The position numbers were made by a program, and so were the translations under genes. The notes under the pieces were generated by a model. It worked only from the letters and a program-made list of their open reading frames with translations, was not told the DNA's origin and ran no database searches. From Gemmatimonadaceae bacterium (GTDB taxonomy: Bacteria; Gemmatimonadota; Gemmatimonadetes; Gemmatimonadales; Gemmatimonadaceae), in NCBI GenBank assembly GCA_025929535.1, contig JAICLZ010000040.1, forward strand, positions 1 through 38,823: 38,823 nt of DNA, written 5' to 3'. Each line of letters starts with the position of its first letter. Position 1 is the first letter of the stretch. This document shows positions 23,687 through 32,675 of the stretch, piece by piece.

Positions 23687-25393
23687 ATGAGAATGACTTG
23701 TCAGCCGAAGCTCATGTTGGGTGTGATCGCCCTGGCACTTGGCGCACTGGCCCCCGCGGCGCTGCTCGCCCAGACGCGTACCGAAAAACTGCCCGATGAG
23801 ACTCCCCGGGCGCTGGTCGTCGCGTTCCATTCGCCCGAGAAGGGCACCGGCACCAACCTCGGCGAGCAGATCAGGACCAAGCTCCAGAGCGACATTCCCA
23901 TCAAGCAGATGTACGTCATTCCCAAGGCGACCATCTGCGCGAATCTCGAAGCATCCGGCTTTCCCTGCGACAGCATGCCGGACGCGATCACGTCGCGTCT
24001 CCTGGCAACGTCGCTGCGTGCGGATTTTTACGTCGACGGCAACGTCGTGAAGACGGGCACCGGCTACAAGGCCGATGCCAGGCTCGTGCTCGCGCGCGAC
24101 AACAGCATGGTGCAACCGCTTCCCTCGATCACCGCGAACAAGCTTGGGGATGTCGCCTCGCAACTCTCCAAGGCGATACTCGAGGCACGCAAGGAGCTTC
24201 CGGACGAGCGCACCTGCGAGACGAAGCTGGCCGCGGGTGATGCGGCCGGCGCGATCACGGCCGCCAAGGCAGCGATCGGGATCTATCCACAGTCCACGAT
24301 CGGGCGCGTGTGTCTCGCGAACGCATTGATCAAACAGAACGCGCCGGGCGACTCCGTCATCGCCGTCGCATCGAAGGTCGTCGAGATCGATCCGCGCAGC
24401 CGACCCGCGCTCATCATGCTGGGCGACGCCTACGCGGCGAAGAAGGATCTCAACCACGCCGTCGAAGCGTGGACCAAGTTGATCGCCGCGTATCCGAAAG
24501 ACGTGCAGCTCGTGTCCACGGTGGTGAACAAGATCGGACAGAGCGGCCAGGCCGCTGCTGCGAAGCCGATCATCGTTGCCGCGGTGGATTCCAACCCGGG
24601 CGATCCCGATCTCGTGCACCTCAAGTGGCTGATCCTGCTCGCCACCAAGGACTGCGCGGCAGCGACCGCCACGGGCGAGCAGATGATCAAGATCGACACC
24701 GCTACCGCGGATACGACCTTCTACCTCCGTCAGGCGGCGTGCTACGCGTCGGACAACGATCCGCAGAAGGCGGCGGCCACGACTGCGCAAGGTGTCGCGA
24801 AGTTCAAGAACAACGCGGGGCTCTGGTCGCTCTACGCGCAGACGCTGCGCATGGCCGGACAGTTGCCGCAGTCGCTCGCCGCGGCTCAAACCGCCGTCAA
24901 GCTCGATCCGAAAACCGAGCATGGCTATCTGCGCATCGCCCAGGCGCAGATCGAGCTGAATCAGCCCGACAGCGCAATCGCCACGCTGAAGCAGGCGGTG
25001 GCCTCCGGCGAGGACAAGGCGACGGTCGGGCAGTTCCTGCTGGTCCTCGGCAACAAGGCGTACAAGGACGCGAGCGCGGCGAATCCGCCCAAGCGCGAAG
25101 ATTTCCAGCGCGCCGAGATGATTCTCGCGGCGTCCGACAGCACCGCGCCTTCGCCCGCGGCCAAGTTCGTGCTCGGCGTCTCCGCGTTCAAAGTCGGTGA
25201 CTCGGCGGTCCGCGAAAATCAGACGGCCAAGACGTGCGATCTCGCGAAGCTCGCGGAGTCGTCGTTCCTCACCGCACAGATCAACATTGCCGCCGGCGGC
25301 TCGATCGATGCGAAAACCGCACAGCAGCTCCTCTCGGCGCTGGAGCAGTACCGGCCGGCCGTGCAGGGTCAGGTGAAGAAGTTCTGCAAATAG
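23687..25393 (+). CDS. Secreted tetratricopeptide repeat protein
   Basis: The 568-residue product starts with a clear signal peptide (MRMTCQPKLMLGVIALALGA, then hydrophobic to ALLAQT), so it is exported, probably to the periplasm. Residues about 30-170 form an alpha-beta region with strands such as RALVVAFHSP and LRADFYVDGNVVKTGTGYKA, which could be a divergent domain for binding or assembly. The rest is TPR units, for example ALIMLGDAYAAKKDLNHAVE and LWSLYAQTLRMAGQLPQSLA. The ATG at 23687 is chosen for GGAGG and AAGG upstream and for the signal peptide. It is followed by a strong terminator, so it is a single-gene unit. No specific function can be given. Confidence 0.85.
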   Translation: MRMTCQPKLMLGVIALALGALAPAALLAQTRTEKLPDETPRALVVAFHSPEKGTGTNLGEQIRTKLQSDIPIKQMYVIPKATICANLEASGFPCDSMPDAITSRLLATSLRADFYVDGNVVKTGTGYKADARLVLARDNSMVQPLPSITANKLGDVASQLSKAILEARKELPDERTCETKLAAGDAAGAITAAKAAIGIYPQSTIGRVCLANALIKQNAPGDSVIAVASKVVEIDPRSRPALIMLGDAYAAKKDLNHAVEAWTKLIAAYPKDVQLVSTVVNKIGQSGQAAAAKPIIVAAVDSNPGDPDLVHLKWLILLATKDCAAATATGEQMIKIDTATADTTFYLRQAACYASDNDPQKAAATTAQGVAKFKNNAGLWSLYAQTLRMAGQLPQSLAAAQTAVKLDPKTEHGYLRIAQAQIELNQPDSAIATLKQAVASGEDKATVGQFLLVLGNKAYKDASAANPPKREDFQRAEMILAASDSTAPSPAAKFVLGVSAFKVGDSAVRENQTAKTCDLAKLAESSFLTAQINIAAGGSIDAKTAQQLLSALEQYRPAVQGQVKKFCK

Positions 25394-25415
25394 ACCGCAC
25401 GTTGTGACGCTCGAC

Positions 25416-25452
25416 ACGAAGGGCTCGCCGCTGGCGGGCCCTTCGTTTTTTT
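25416..25452 (+). terminator. Rho-independent terminator
   Basis: ACGAAGGGC (25416-25424) pairs perfectly with GCCCTTCGT (25438-25446). An inner CGCC/GGCG stem and a three-base loop extend the hairpin, followed by a run of seven T (25446-25452). It ends the TPR gene and insulates it from the division cluster. Confidence 0.95.
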
Positions 25453-25486
25453 CGCGCCGGCGAAGGAAGCGAAAGCCCGCCCCGGA

Positions 25487-25495
25487 TGGTAAAAT
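25487..25495 (+). promoter_or_regulatory. Extended -10 promoter of the dcw cluster
   Basis: TGG followed by TAAAAT (25490-25495) matches an extended -10 box. The rsmH ATG begins 6 bases later, so the transcript should be leaderless or nearly so. No -35 box is visible 16-18 bases upstream, as is usual for extended -10 promoters. It lies right after the terminator. Confidence 0.7.
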
Positions 25496-25501
25496 CCTCC
25501 C

Positions 25502-26434
25502 ATGATTTCGCTCGCACCGGACGCGTACCACATCCCCGTGCTCGCCGCCGAAGTCGCGGCGCTGCTGGCGGGGGCGCATTCGGTGCTCGACGGCACGCTC
25601 GGCGGCGGCGGGCACTCGCAGCTGCTCCTGAGCCACGGCGCCGACGTGGTCGCCATCGACCGCGATCCGCGTGCGATCGCCGAGGCGAGCGCGAAGCTGG
25701 CGGACTACGAGCGCGCCGGGAAATTTCGACCCTTCCTCGGCAACTTCGCCGAGATCGACGGCATTGACGCGCTTCGCGGCGCGCGCTTCGATGGCGTGCT
25801 CCTCGACCTCGGCGTGTCGTCCCGCCAGTTCGATGATCAGTCGCGCGGATTTTCGTTCAGGGAGGGCGCGCCGCTCGACATGCGCATGGGCGATGACGCG
25901 GGACGGAGCGCCGCGGAGCTGCTCAACGAGGCACCGGACCAGCAGCTGATGCATCTCTTCCGCGAATACGCGGATGAGCGCAAGGCGCCGCGTCTCGCGC
26001 GCGAGATCGTGAAGCGCCGCGCGACGGTTCCGTTCGCGACGAGCGATCACCTCGTGAACGCCATCCGCGGCGCGCTCGGCCCGCGCAGCGGCCCCGGCGA
26101 CTTCGCGCGGATCTTCCAGGCGATTCGCATCGAGGTGAACGACGAGCTCGGGTCGCTCGAGCGCGCGCTCCCTGCGCTGCGCGACCGCCTCACACCGGGC
26201 GGCACGATGGTCGTGATCGCGTACCACTCGGGCGAGGATCGCGTCGTGAAGCATGCCTTCCGGCAGTGGAGCAATCCGTGCACCTGTCCGCCGCGCCAGC
26301 CGGTCTGCGTGTGCGGCGCCGTGGCGCTCGGCGAGAGCGTGCAGCGCAAGGCGATCACTGCGGGCGAGCGGGAGCTCGCGACGAATCCGCGCTCCCGCAG
26401 CGCGCGGCTCCGCGCGTGGCGGCGCGCCGCGTAG
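25502..26434 (+). CDS. rsmH: 16S rRNA (cytosine-1402-N4)-methyltransferase RsmH
   Basis: RsmH (MraW) methylates N4 of C1402 in the 16S rRNA decoding centre. The 310-residue protein begins YHIPVLAAEV, then the SAM-binding VLDGTLGGGGHSQ and VVAIDRDPRAI, the family segment VLLDLGVSSRQFDDQSRGFSF, and the C-terminal CTCPPRQPVCVCG cysteine cluster followed by the basic end NPRSRSARLRAWRR. It is the first gene of the cluster; mraZ, which commonly precedes it, is absent. The ATG lies 6 bases after the -10 box with no ribosome site. ftsL overlaps its 3' end. Confidence 0.96.
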   Translation: MISLAPDAYHIPVLAAEVAALLAGAHSVLDGTLGGGGHSQLLLSHGADVVAIDRDPRAIAEASAKLADYERAGKFRPFLGNFAEIDGIDALRGARFDGVLLDLGVSSRQFDDQSRGFSFREGAPLDMRMGDDAGRSAAELLNEAPDQQLMHLFREYADERKAPRLAREIVKRRATVPFATSDHLVNAIRGALGPRSGPGDFARIFQAIRIEVNDELGSLERALPALRDRLTPGGTMVVIAYHSGEDRVVKHAFRQWSNPCTCPPRQPVCVCGAVALGESVQRKAITAGERELATNPRSRSARLRAWRRAA

Positions 26435-26736
26435 CCGCCCGGGCGCGCGGCCGCGCCTGGGTGGCTCTCGCACTGCTCGGCTTCGTGCTCGTGGGCGCGG
26501 CCGTGATCTGGCGCCGCGCGCAGGGACACGCGCAGGCGAAGGCGTTGCTCGCACTCGAGCAGCAGCGGCTGCAGCTCCAGTCGCAGCGCGCGCAGCTGCG
26601 CAGCGATATCCGCGATCTCGTGAGCCGCAGCTCGCTCGCCGCCGTGGTCGAGAAGCGGCTCGACATGCACGTGCCGAACGATACCCAGCTCGTGATCCTC
26701 ACGCGGCCGCAGCGTGCGGCAGTTTCATCTCCCTGA
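26416..26736 (+). CDS. ftsL: Cell division protein FtsL-like
   Basis: The small bitopic protein (106 residues) has a basic N-terminus, one membrane helix (WVALALLGFVLVGAAVIW, about 15-33) and a periplasmic helix rich in Gln, Leu and Arg (ALEQQRLQLQSQRAQLRSDI) that would form a coiled coil, probably with FtsB. Sequence identity in this family is low; topology and the place between rsmH and ftsI carry the call. The start is uncertain: GTG 26416 overlaps rsmH by 19 bases and supplies the positive-inside residues, while GTG 26461 would begin within the helix. The stop overlaps the ftsI ATG. Confidence 0.82.
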   Translation: MAARRVAARARGRAWVALALLGFVLVGAAVIWRRAQGHAQAKALLALEQQRLQLQSQRAQLRSDIRDLVSRSSLAAVVEKRLDMHVPNDTQLVILTRPQRAAVSSP

Positions 26737-28715
26737 TGTCCACACTTCCCATGCGGCGCCCCACGCGCCTGCAGCTCGTGCACGGCTCGCTCGCGCTGTT
26801 CGCGGTCGCGCTGATCCTGCGCGCCGCTCAGGTGCAGCTCCTGCAGGCGGACGTGTGGCGCCATCGCGCGCAGCGGCAGCAATTCGCGGCGGCCGACGTG
26901 CCGGCGCCGCGCGGGAACATCTTCGATGTCAGCGGCGTGCCGCTCGCGCAGAGCCGCCCGACGGTGCGCCTGCGCGTCGCTCCCAGGGAGCTCAAGGACC
27001 GCGCGGCAGCGGCGCGCGCGCTCGCGAAGCTCCGCGTGCCGCGCGAATGGGTGGCACGCGCCACCGATCCGCGCCGCGCGTGGGTGGAGATTCCCGGCGC
27101 GTATGCACCGGGCGAAGCGGCCGCGGTAACACACATGCGCGGCGTGTACTCCGAGCCGGGCGTCGAGCGCGTCTACACGCAGCGCGAGGCGATGCGCCGG
27201 CTCGTGGGAGTGGTGGATGCGCGGGGCATCGCCGTGGACGGGCTCGAGCTCACGCTCGACTCGCTGCTGCGCGGGGAGGAGCGCGTCACGCGGCTCGCGC
27301 GCGACTCGCACGGCGCGCGCATCGATGCGCCGGATGACAGCGCGCCGGAGCCCGGCGATGATGTCGTGCTCACGATCAACCAATCGCTCCAGGAGATCTC
27401 CGAGCGCGCCCTCGCGGACGCGCTGGCGGGAACGAAGGCCGACGGCGGCGACATCGTCATCATCGATCCGCGCGACGGCGAGATCCGCGCGATGGCGAGC
27501 CAGCGGAGCGATCCGCGCTCCGCCGGCAGCCCCGCGGTGAGCGAACCCTTCGAGCCGGGCTCCACGCTCAAGCCGCTCCTCGTCTCCCGCCTCCTGCAGC
27601 TGCAGCGCGCCAAGCCCAACGAGATCGTGAACACGGAGAACGGCACCTTCGTGCTCGACGGGCGAACGATCACCGACGAGCACAAGTTGCCGCAGATGTC
27701 GCTCGCGGACGTGATCCGTTACTCGAGCAACATCGGCATCGTCAAGTTCACCTCGCGCTTCTCTCCGCGCGAAAAATACGATGCGCTCCGCGACTTCGGC
27801 TTCGGCATGCCCACCGGACTGCCGTATCCGGCCGAAGCGGCGGGAACGCTGCGCCCCCCCAGCGAGTGGTCGAAGATGTCGCCCGCGTCGCTGGCCATGG
27901 GCTACGAGATCGCGGTCACGCCGCTGCAGCTCGCCGCGGCCTACGTGCCGATCGCCAACGGAGGTCTCTTGCTCGAGCCGGCGCTGATACGCGAGATCCG
28001 CGCACCGGACGGCAAGGTGCGCTATCATCATGAGCCGCGAGTGCTTCGGCGGGTGATGGATGAAAACGTCGCGGCGGAAGTTCGTCGGATGCTGGTGGGG
28101 GTCGTCACGGGCGGCACGAGCAAGGAAGCAGCGATGCTCAACTTCGATGTGGGGGGAAAGAGTGGCACGTCACGCCGCACGGTCGGCAAACACGGGTATG
28201 GCGCCGGCGCGTACACGGCGTCGTTCGTCGAGCTCTTTCCGGCCAGGGCGCCGCAATACGTGATGCTCGTGAAGCTCAACGATCCGAAAGGCGACATCTT
28301 CGGCGGCTCGACGGCGGCGCCGGTCTCCAAGATCGTGCTGCAGGCAGCGCTCGCGGCGAGCAACGCATCGCTCGACCGGAGCAAGCTGGCGATGCGCGAC
28401 TCCAGCGACTCGCTCGCCCCGTTGGCCGACAGCGACGCGCACGCGCAAGTCGCCTCCCAGGCCGCCGCCGACGATGACACGCTGCCACCGGTCGTGCTCA
28501 CGGTCGGAAGCGCGCGGCGTGCACCGGCGTCCGCAACGACGCCGCGTGCGATCCCCGATGTGCGCGGGATGTCCGTTCGCGAAGCGGCCTTCTCACTGCA
28601 CCGCGCGGGATTCCGCGTCCAGCTCGATGGACTGGGCTCCGCGAGGATGACGGCGCCCGACGCCGGCACGATCGCGTCGCCGGGTACCCTCGTGCGAGTG
28701 AGCGCAACCCCGTGA
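26736..28715 (+). CDS. ftsI: Septal peptidoglycan transpeptidase FtsI (PBP3) with PASTA domain
   Basis: FtsI cross-links septal murein with FtsW. The 659-residue product has an N-terminal membrane anchor (about 10-33), a dimerisation domain starting APRGNIFD, and a transpeptidase domain with Ser276 in GSTLK, the SSN motif (330-332) and KSGT from Lys475. A Ser/Asp-rich stretch leads to a C-terminal PASTA domain (about 595-659, starting IPDVRGMSVREAAFSLHRAG). PASTA modules bind murein or beta-lactams in some proteins and are less usual in Gram-negative FtsI. The ATG at 26736 overlaps the ftsL stop, and the stop overlaps murE. Confidence 0.96.
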   Translation: MSTLPMRRPTRLQLVHGSLALFAVALILRAAQVQLLQADVWRHRAQRQQFAAADVPAPRGNIFDVSGVPLAQSRPTVRLRVAPRELKDRAAAARALAKLRVPREWVARATDPRRAWVEIPGAYAPGEAAAVTHMRGVYSEPGVERVYTQREAMRRLVGVVDARGIAVDGLELTLDSLLRGEERVTRLARDSHGARIDAPDDSAPEPGDDVVLTINQSLQEISERALADALAGTKADGGDIVIIDPRDGEIRAMASQRSDPRSAGSPAVSEPFEPGSTLKPLLVSRLLQLQRAKPNEIVNTENGTFVLDGRTITDEHKLPQMSLADVIRYSSNIGIVKFTSRFSPREKYDALRDFGFGMPTGLPYPAEAAGTLRPPSEWSKMSPASLAMGYEIAVTPLQLAAAYVPIANGGLLLEPALIREIRAPDGKVRYHHEPRVLRRVMDENVAAEVRRMLVGVVTGGTSKEAAMLNFDVGGKSGTSRRTVGKHGYGAGAYTASFVELFPARAPQYVMLVKLNDPKGDIFGGSTAAPVSKIVLQAALAASNASLDRSKLAMRDSSDSLAPLADSDAHAQVASQAAADDDTLPPVVLTVGSARRAPASATTPRAIPDVRGMSVREAAFSLHRAGFRVQLDGLGSARMTAPDAGTIASPGTLVRVSATP

Positions 28716-30169
28716 CGACCATCCCCGTCGAACGCATCGTCGCCGCGCTCAGGCACGCCGGTCTCTTCGTCGAGCTCTCGGGCACGCTGCGTGATCACGT
28801 GGCCGACATCACGGACGATAGCCGGCAGATCGCTGCGAACGGACTCTTTCTCGCGGTGCGCGGCTCCGAGCGCGACGGTCACGATTTTCTCCCGCAGGCG
28901 CAGGCCGCCGGCGCCGTCGCGGCGATCGTCGAAGATCCCTCGCGCACGACGCTCCCCGCCATCGTCGTGCGCGAGGGACGCCGTGCCGCGGCGATCGCCG
29001 CCGCCGCAGCATTCGAGGATCCCGCGAAGCAACTGCGCTTGGCGGCGGTCACCGGGACCAATGGCAAGACGACCACGGTGGGCATTCTGCGCCACCTGCT
29101 GGACAAGCCGGACGCGCGCAGCGCCTCGATCGGCACCCTTGGCGTCCTCCTCGGCAGCGAGGGCGTGCCCGTGGGCGGTGGTGCCTCGCTCACCACGCCG
29201 GGGCCCGTCGAGCTGCAGCGCGCGTTGCGTGCGCTCGTCGATCGCGGTGCGCGAACGGTCGCGATGGAGCTCTCGTCGCACAGCCTCGACCAGCGCCGGG
29301 CCGAGACGCTCACCTTCGAGGCAGGGGTGTTCACGAATCTCACGCGCGATCATCTCGATTATCACAAGACGATGGAGGCGTATCTCGAGGCCAAGGCGCG
29401 CCTGGTCTCGCTGCTCGGCGCGCGCGGCGCGGCCATCGTGAACTCGGACGACGACATCTGGCAGCGCCTCCCGTCAGCGCACACGGTCATCACCTTCGGG
29501 CGGGATCCTGAGGCGATGGTACGCGCGGAGTCCGTCCTCTTCCATCCGCGCGGGAGCGAGTGGCTGCTCGTGGCGGACAACCAGCGGCATGCGCTGCAGC
29601 TGCCGTTGATCGGTGACTTCAACGTGAGCAATGCCCTCGGTGCAGCGGCCGCCGCATGGCATCTCGGGATGTCGTTGTCGTCGATCGCGGCGCGGCTGCG
29701 CACGGTGCCGCAGGTGGCCGGGCGACTCGAGGTGATTCACGAGCGTCCGACGGTGCTGCGCGACTATGCGCACACGCCCGACGCGCTCGAGCGCTCGCTG
29801 GCGGCTGTGCGCCCGTTCGCGCGCAAGAAGCTGATCGTGATCTTCGGTGCGGGCGGCGATCGCGATCGCGGGAAGCGCCCGCTCATGGGCGCGATCGCCG
29901 AGCAGGGTGCGGACTTCGCGATCGTGACCAGCGACAATCCGCGCACGGAGGAGCCGGCGTCGATTCTCGTGGACATCGAGCGCGGCATGCGCGAGACGAA
30001 CCACGAGCTCATCGAAGACCGGCGTGATGCGATCGTGCGCGCGCTCGCCATGGCGGGTCCGGAGGACGTGGTACTGCTCGCCGGCAAGGGTCACGAGACC
30101 TACCAGGTGCGGGGCACGACGGCGCATCCGTTCGATGAGAAGGAGATCGTGGCCGAGCTCACCGCGTGA
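28712..30169 (+). CDS. murE: UDP-MurNAc-tripeptide synthetase MurE (meso-DAP type)
   Basis: MurE adds the third residue of the murein stem peptide. The 485-residue protein has the N-terminal DSRQIAANGLFLAVRG segment, the ATP-binding TGTNGKTTT, the MELSSHSLDQRR motif and FTNLTRDHLDYH. The substrate motif is DNPR (Asp408-Arg411, in TSDNPRTEEP), which in this family signals meso-diaminopimelate rather than lysine. The GTG at 28712 overlaps the ftsI stop (GTGA). Confidence 0.97.
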   Translation: MTTIPVERIVAALRHAGLFVELSGTLRDHVADITDDSRQIAANGLFLAVRGSERDGHDFLPQAQAAGAVAAIVEDPSRTTLPAIVVREGRRAAAIAAAAAFEDPAKQLRLAAVTGTNGKTTTVGILRHLLDKPDARSASIGTLGVLLGSEGVPVGGGASLTTPGPVELQRALRALVDRGARTVAMELSSHSLDQRRAETLTFEAGVFTNLTRDHLDYHKTMEAYLEAKARLVSLLGARGAAIVNSDDDIWQRLPSAHTVITFGRDPEAMVRAESVLFHPRGSEWLLVADNQRHALQLPLIGDFNVSNALGAAAAAWHLGMSLSSIAARLRTVPQVAGRLEVIHERPTVLRDYAHTPDALERSLAAVRPFARKKLIVIFGAGGDRDRGKRPLMGAIAEQGADFAIVTSDNPRTEEPASILVDIERGMRETNHELIEDRRDAIVRALAMAGPEDVVLLAGKGHETYQVRGTTAHPFDEKEIVAELTA

Positions 30170-31533
30170 TGGGCGGAACGTTCTGGACGATGGCACGCAT
30201 CGCGGAGGCGCTCGATTGCATCGGCGCAATTCCTCGCGACGATCGCCCGGTTGCGCGCATCGCGACGGACACGCGGAGCATCGCGCGGGGTGATTGCTTC
30301 CTCGCGCTGATCGGAGATCGATTCGACGCGCACGACTTTGTGGCCGAGGCCGTGGAGCGCGGCGCGGCGGCGGTGGTTGTGTCACGCCCGGAGCTCACGG
30401 CGGGACTCGGTGTACCGGTCTTCGCGGTTCCCGACACGCTCGTGGCGCTCGGCGCGCTCGCCCGCTTTCGACGGCACGCGTGGAACGGCACGGTGATCGC
30501 CGTGGGCGGATCGAACGGCAAGACGACCACCAAGGAGCTCATTCGGGCGGCGGCCAGCTCTCGTTATGTCGTGCACGCGACCACGGGCAATTTGAACAAC
30601 CTCATCGGCGTGCCGCTCACCCTTCTCGCGATTCCGGATGCCGCGGAGGTCGCGGTGATCGAGATGGGAGTGAACGTGCCGGGAGAAATGACTCGCCTCC
30701 GCGGCATCGTCGAGCCGGAGCTCGTGGTGGTCACCTCGATTTCCGAGGAGCATCTCGAAGGGCTGGGGAGCCTCGAAGGAGTGATGCGCGAGGAATCCGA
30801 AATTTTCACGGGCGCCGCGATGGCATTCGTGCCGGCCTCACAGCCGGAGATCGCCGCCGCCGCGAGGGGACGGGCGGCGATCATCGTGACCGCGGGTCTC
30901 GATGCGGGCGACGTGCGCGCGTCCCGATGGAGCTGGGGCGCCGACGGCATGGGCGAGATCGAGATCGAGGGGGTGACGGTCCGTCCACCGACCCGCGGTG
31001 CGCACAACCTTCGCAACGCGATGCTCGCGCTCGCCGTGGCGCGCGAGCTGGGCATCTCGATGAGCGACGCGTCGCGCGGGATCGCGCGCGCGACCTTCCC
31101 GTCGATGCGCATGGAGATGGCGCCGCTCGGAACGGGAGGCGCAACGCTCATCAACGATGCCTACAATGCCAGCCCGGCCTCGATGCGAGCGGCGATCGAT
31201 GTGCTCGCGGGCAGCGGATCGGGGCGGCAGCGCGTCGCGGTGCTCGGCTCGATGCGCGAGCTCGGCGTGCACGCGCCGCGCCTGCACGAGGAGGTCGCGC
31301 GGGCCGCGCTCGCGTCGCCGGTGGAGATTGTGGCCGGAATGGGCGAGATTGGCGAGGCGCTGCGTGCCGTGGGCGGCAGCGACCCGCGCGTGGTCGTTGC
31401 CCGCGAAGTCGAGGAGCTGTGGACGGCGCTCGTGCCCCGCCTGGCGCGCGATGCCGTCATTCTTCTCAAGGCCTCGCGCGGCGTGAAGCTCGAGCGTCTC
31501 GTTCCACCTCTCACCGAGTGGGCAAATCGTTAG
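30169..31533 (+). CDS. murF: UDP-MurNAc-tripeptide-D-Ala-D-Ala ligase MurF
   Basis: MurF adds D-alanyl-D-alanine to the UDP-MurNAc-tripeptide. The 454-residue product has an N-terminal domain (TDTRSIARGDCFLALIGDRF), ATP-binding GGSNGKTTTKELI, NLNNLIGVPLTLL, VIEMGVNVPGEM and the C-terminal LINDAYNASPASMRAAID with SMRELG, all typical. The ATG at 30169 shares one base with the murE stop; the GTG codon just before it (30166) is an equal alternative that adds one residue. The last base of its stop codon is the first of the mraY start. Confidence 0.97.
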   Translation: MGGTFWTMARIAEALDCIGAIPRDDRPVARIATDTRSIARGDCFLALIGDRFDAHDFVAEAVERGAAAVVVSRPELTAGLGVPVFAVPDTLVALGALARFRRHAWNGTVIAVGGSNGKTTTKELIRAAASSRYVVHATTGNLNNLIGVPLTLLAIPDAAEVAVIEMGVNVPGEMTRLRGIVEPELVVVTSISEEHLEGLGSLEGVMREESEIFTGAAMAFVPASQPEIAAAARGRAAIIVTAGLDAGDVRASRWSWGADGMGEIEIEGVTVRPPTRGAHNLRNAMLALAVARELGISMSDASRGIARATFPSMRMEMAPLGTGGATLINDAYNASPASMRAAIDVLAGSGSGRQRVAVLGSMRELGVHAPRLHEEVARAALASPVEIVAGMGEIGEALRAVGGSDPRVVVAREVEELWTALVPRLARDAVILLKASRGVKLERLVPPLTEWANR

Positions 31534-32675
31534 TGCTCTACCATATATTCACCCCCCTCGTCGGCAGCTGTCGGTTCTGCATCATCTTCAACGTCTTCAA
31601 CTACATCACCTTCCGGTCGGCCGGTGCGGCCGTGACGGGGCTGTTGATGGCGTTCGTCGTCGGTCCGTTCGTCATCCGGCGACTGCGCGCGATGAAGGTG
31701 CGCCAGGTGATTCGCGCCGGCACGCCGGACAGCCATCAGGAAAAATCGAGTACGCCAACGATGGGCGGAGTGATCTTCCTGATCTCCGGACTCGTGCCCA
31801 CGCTGCTCTGGACGCGCCTCAACAATCGCTACGTCTGGGTCGCGGTGATCGCCACCGCGTGGATGGGATGCATCGGCTTCATCGATGACTATCTCAAGCT
31901 CAAGCAGCAGCGCGAGGGGAAAAAGAACGAAGGCCTCGTGGAGCGCTACAAGCTCGTCGGGCAGATCACCCTTGGTGTGGCGATGGGAATCTTCCTCTGG
32001 CGCTCTCCACTCTCGAATCTGCCCGGGGCTTCCACCACGCTTCCGTTCTACAAGTACGTGCTCGTGGTGCCGGTGTTCGCGTGGCTCTACGTGCCTTGGA
32101 TCGCCTTCGTGCTCACGGGCACGAGCAACGCCGTGAATCTCACCGACGGACTCGACGGGCTCGCGACCGGTCTCGCCTCGATCGCCTTCGCGACCTTCGC
32201 GATCTTCGCCTATCTCATCGGCCGCTTCGACGCGAGCCAGTATCTGCACATCTATTATCTCCGCGACTCCGGCGAGCTCACGGTGTTCTGCATGTCGCTG
32301 CTCGGCGCGTTGATCGGCTTTCTGTGGTACAACACCCACCCGGCGGAAGTCTTCATGGGCGACACGGGCTCGCTCGCGCTCGGCGGTGCGCTCGGCGCCG
32401 TGGCGATTCTGCTGAAGTCGGAGTTTCTGCTGCTGCTCGTGGGAGCCGTGTTCGCGGCCGAAACGGTGTCGGTGATCGTCCAGCGCTCCGTGTTCAAGTA
32501 CCGGCGCGCGCGACACGGGTTGGACTACGCGAAGGCACATCGAATATTCCTGCGCGCGCCGCTCCACCATCATTTCGAGCTCAAGGGATGGCAGGAGTCG
32601 CAGGTGGTCGTGCGCTTCTGGATTCTCGGCATCCTGTCCGCGCTCGTGGCGCTCAGCACCCTCAAGCTGCGATGA
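31533..32675 (+). CDS. mraY: Phospho-MurNAc-pentapeptide transferase MraY
   Basis: MraY makes lipid I from UDP-MurNAc-pentapeptide and undecaprenyl phosphate in the inner membrane. The 380-residue protein has about ten membrane helices and the conserved segments FNVFNYITFRS, KSSTPTMGGVIF, the catalytic-site IDDYLKL, NLTDGLDGLATG, FMGDTGSLALGG and APLHHHFELKGW. I chose the GTG at 31533 (TAGTG overlap with the murF stop), giving an N-terminus of the usual length; the GTG at 31518 is possible but lies within murF. Confidence 0.96.
   Translation: MLYHIFTPLVGSCRFCIIFNVFNYITFRSAGAAVTGLLMAFVVGPFVIRRLRAMKVRQVIRAGTPDSHQEKSSTPTMGGVIFLISGLVPTLLWTRLNNRYVWVAVIATAWMGCIGFIDDYLKLKQQREGKKNEGLVERYKLVGQITLGVAMGIFLWRSPLSNLPGASTTLPFYKYVLVVPVFAWLYVPWIAFVLTGTSNAVNLTDGLDGLATGLASIAFATFAIFAYLIGRFDASQYLHIYYLRDSGELTVFCMSLLGALIGFLWYNTHPAEVFMGDTGSLALGGALGAVAILLKSEFLLLLVGAVFAAETVSVIVQRSVFKYRRARHGLDYAKAHRIFLRAPLHHHFELKGWQESQVVVRFWILGILSALVALSTLKLR

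Noticed and set aside
24283-24291. CTATCCACA, one mismatch from a DnaA box
   Set aside because: It is a single copy within a coding region with no cluster of further boxes or A/T-rich unwinding element, so it does not indicate an origin.
23552-26554. A 1000-codon open frame on the minus strand across tRNA-Val, the TPR gene and rsmH
   Set aside because: It crosses a tRNA, a terminator and two recognisable plus-strand genes, and has no recognisable domain.
26355-28031. A 558-codon minus-strand frame opposite ftsL and ftsI
   Set aside because: The composition is that of a shadow frame, and the opposite strand encodes an intact transpeptidase.
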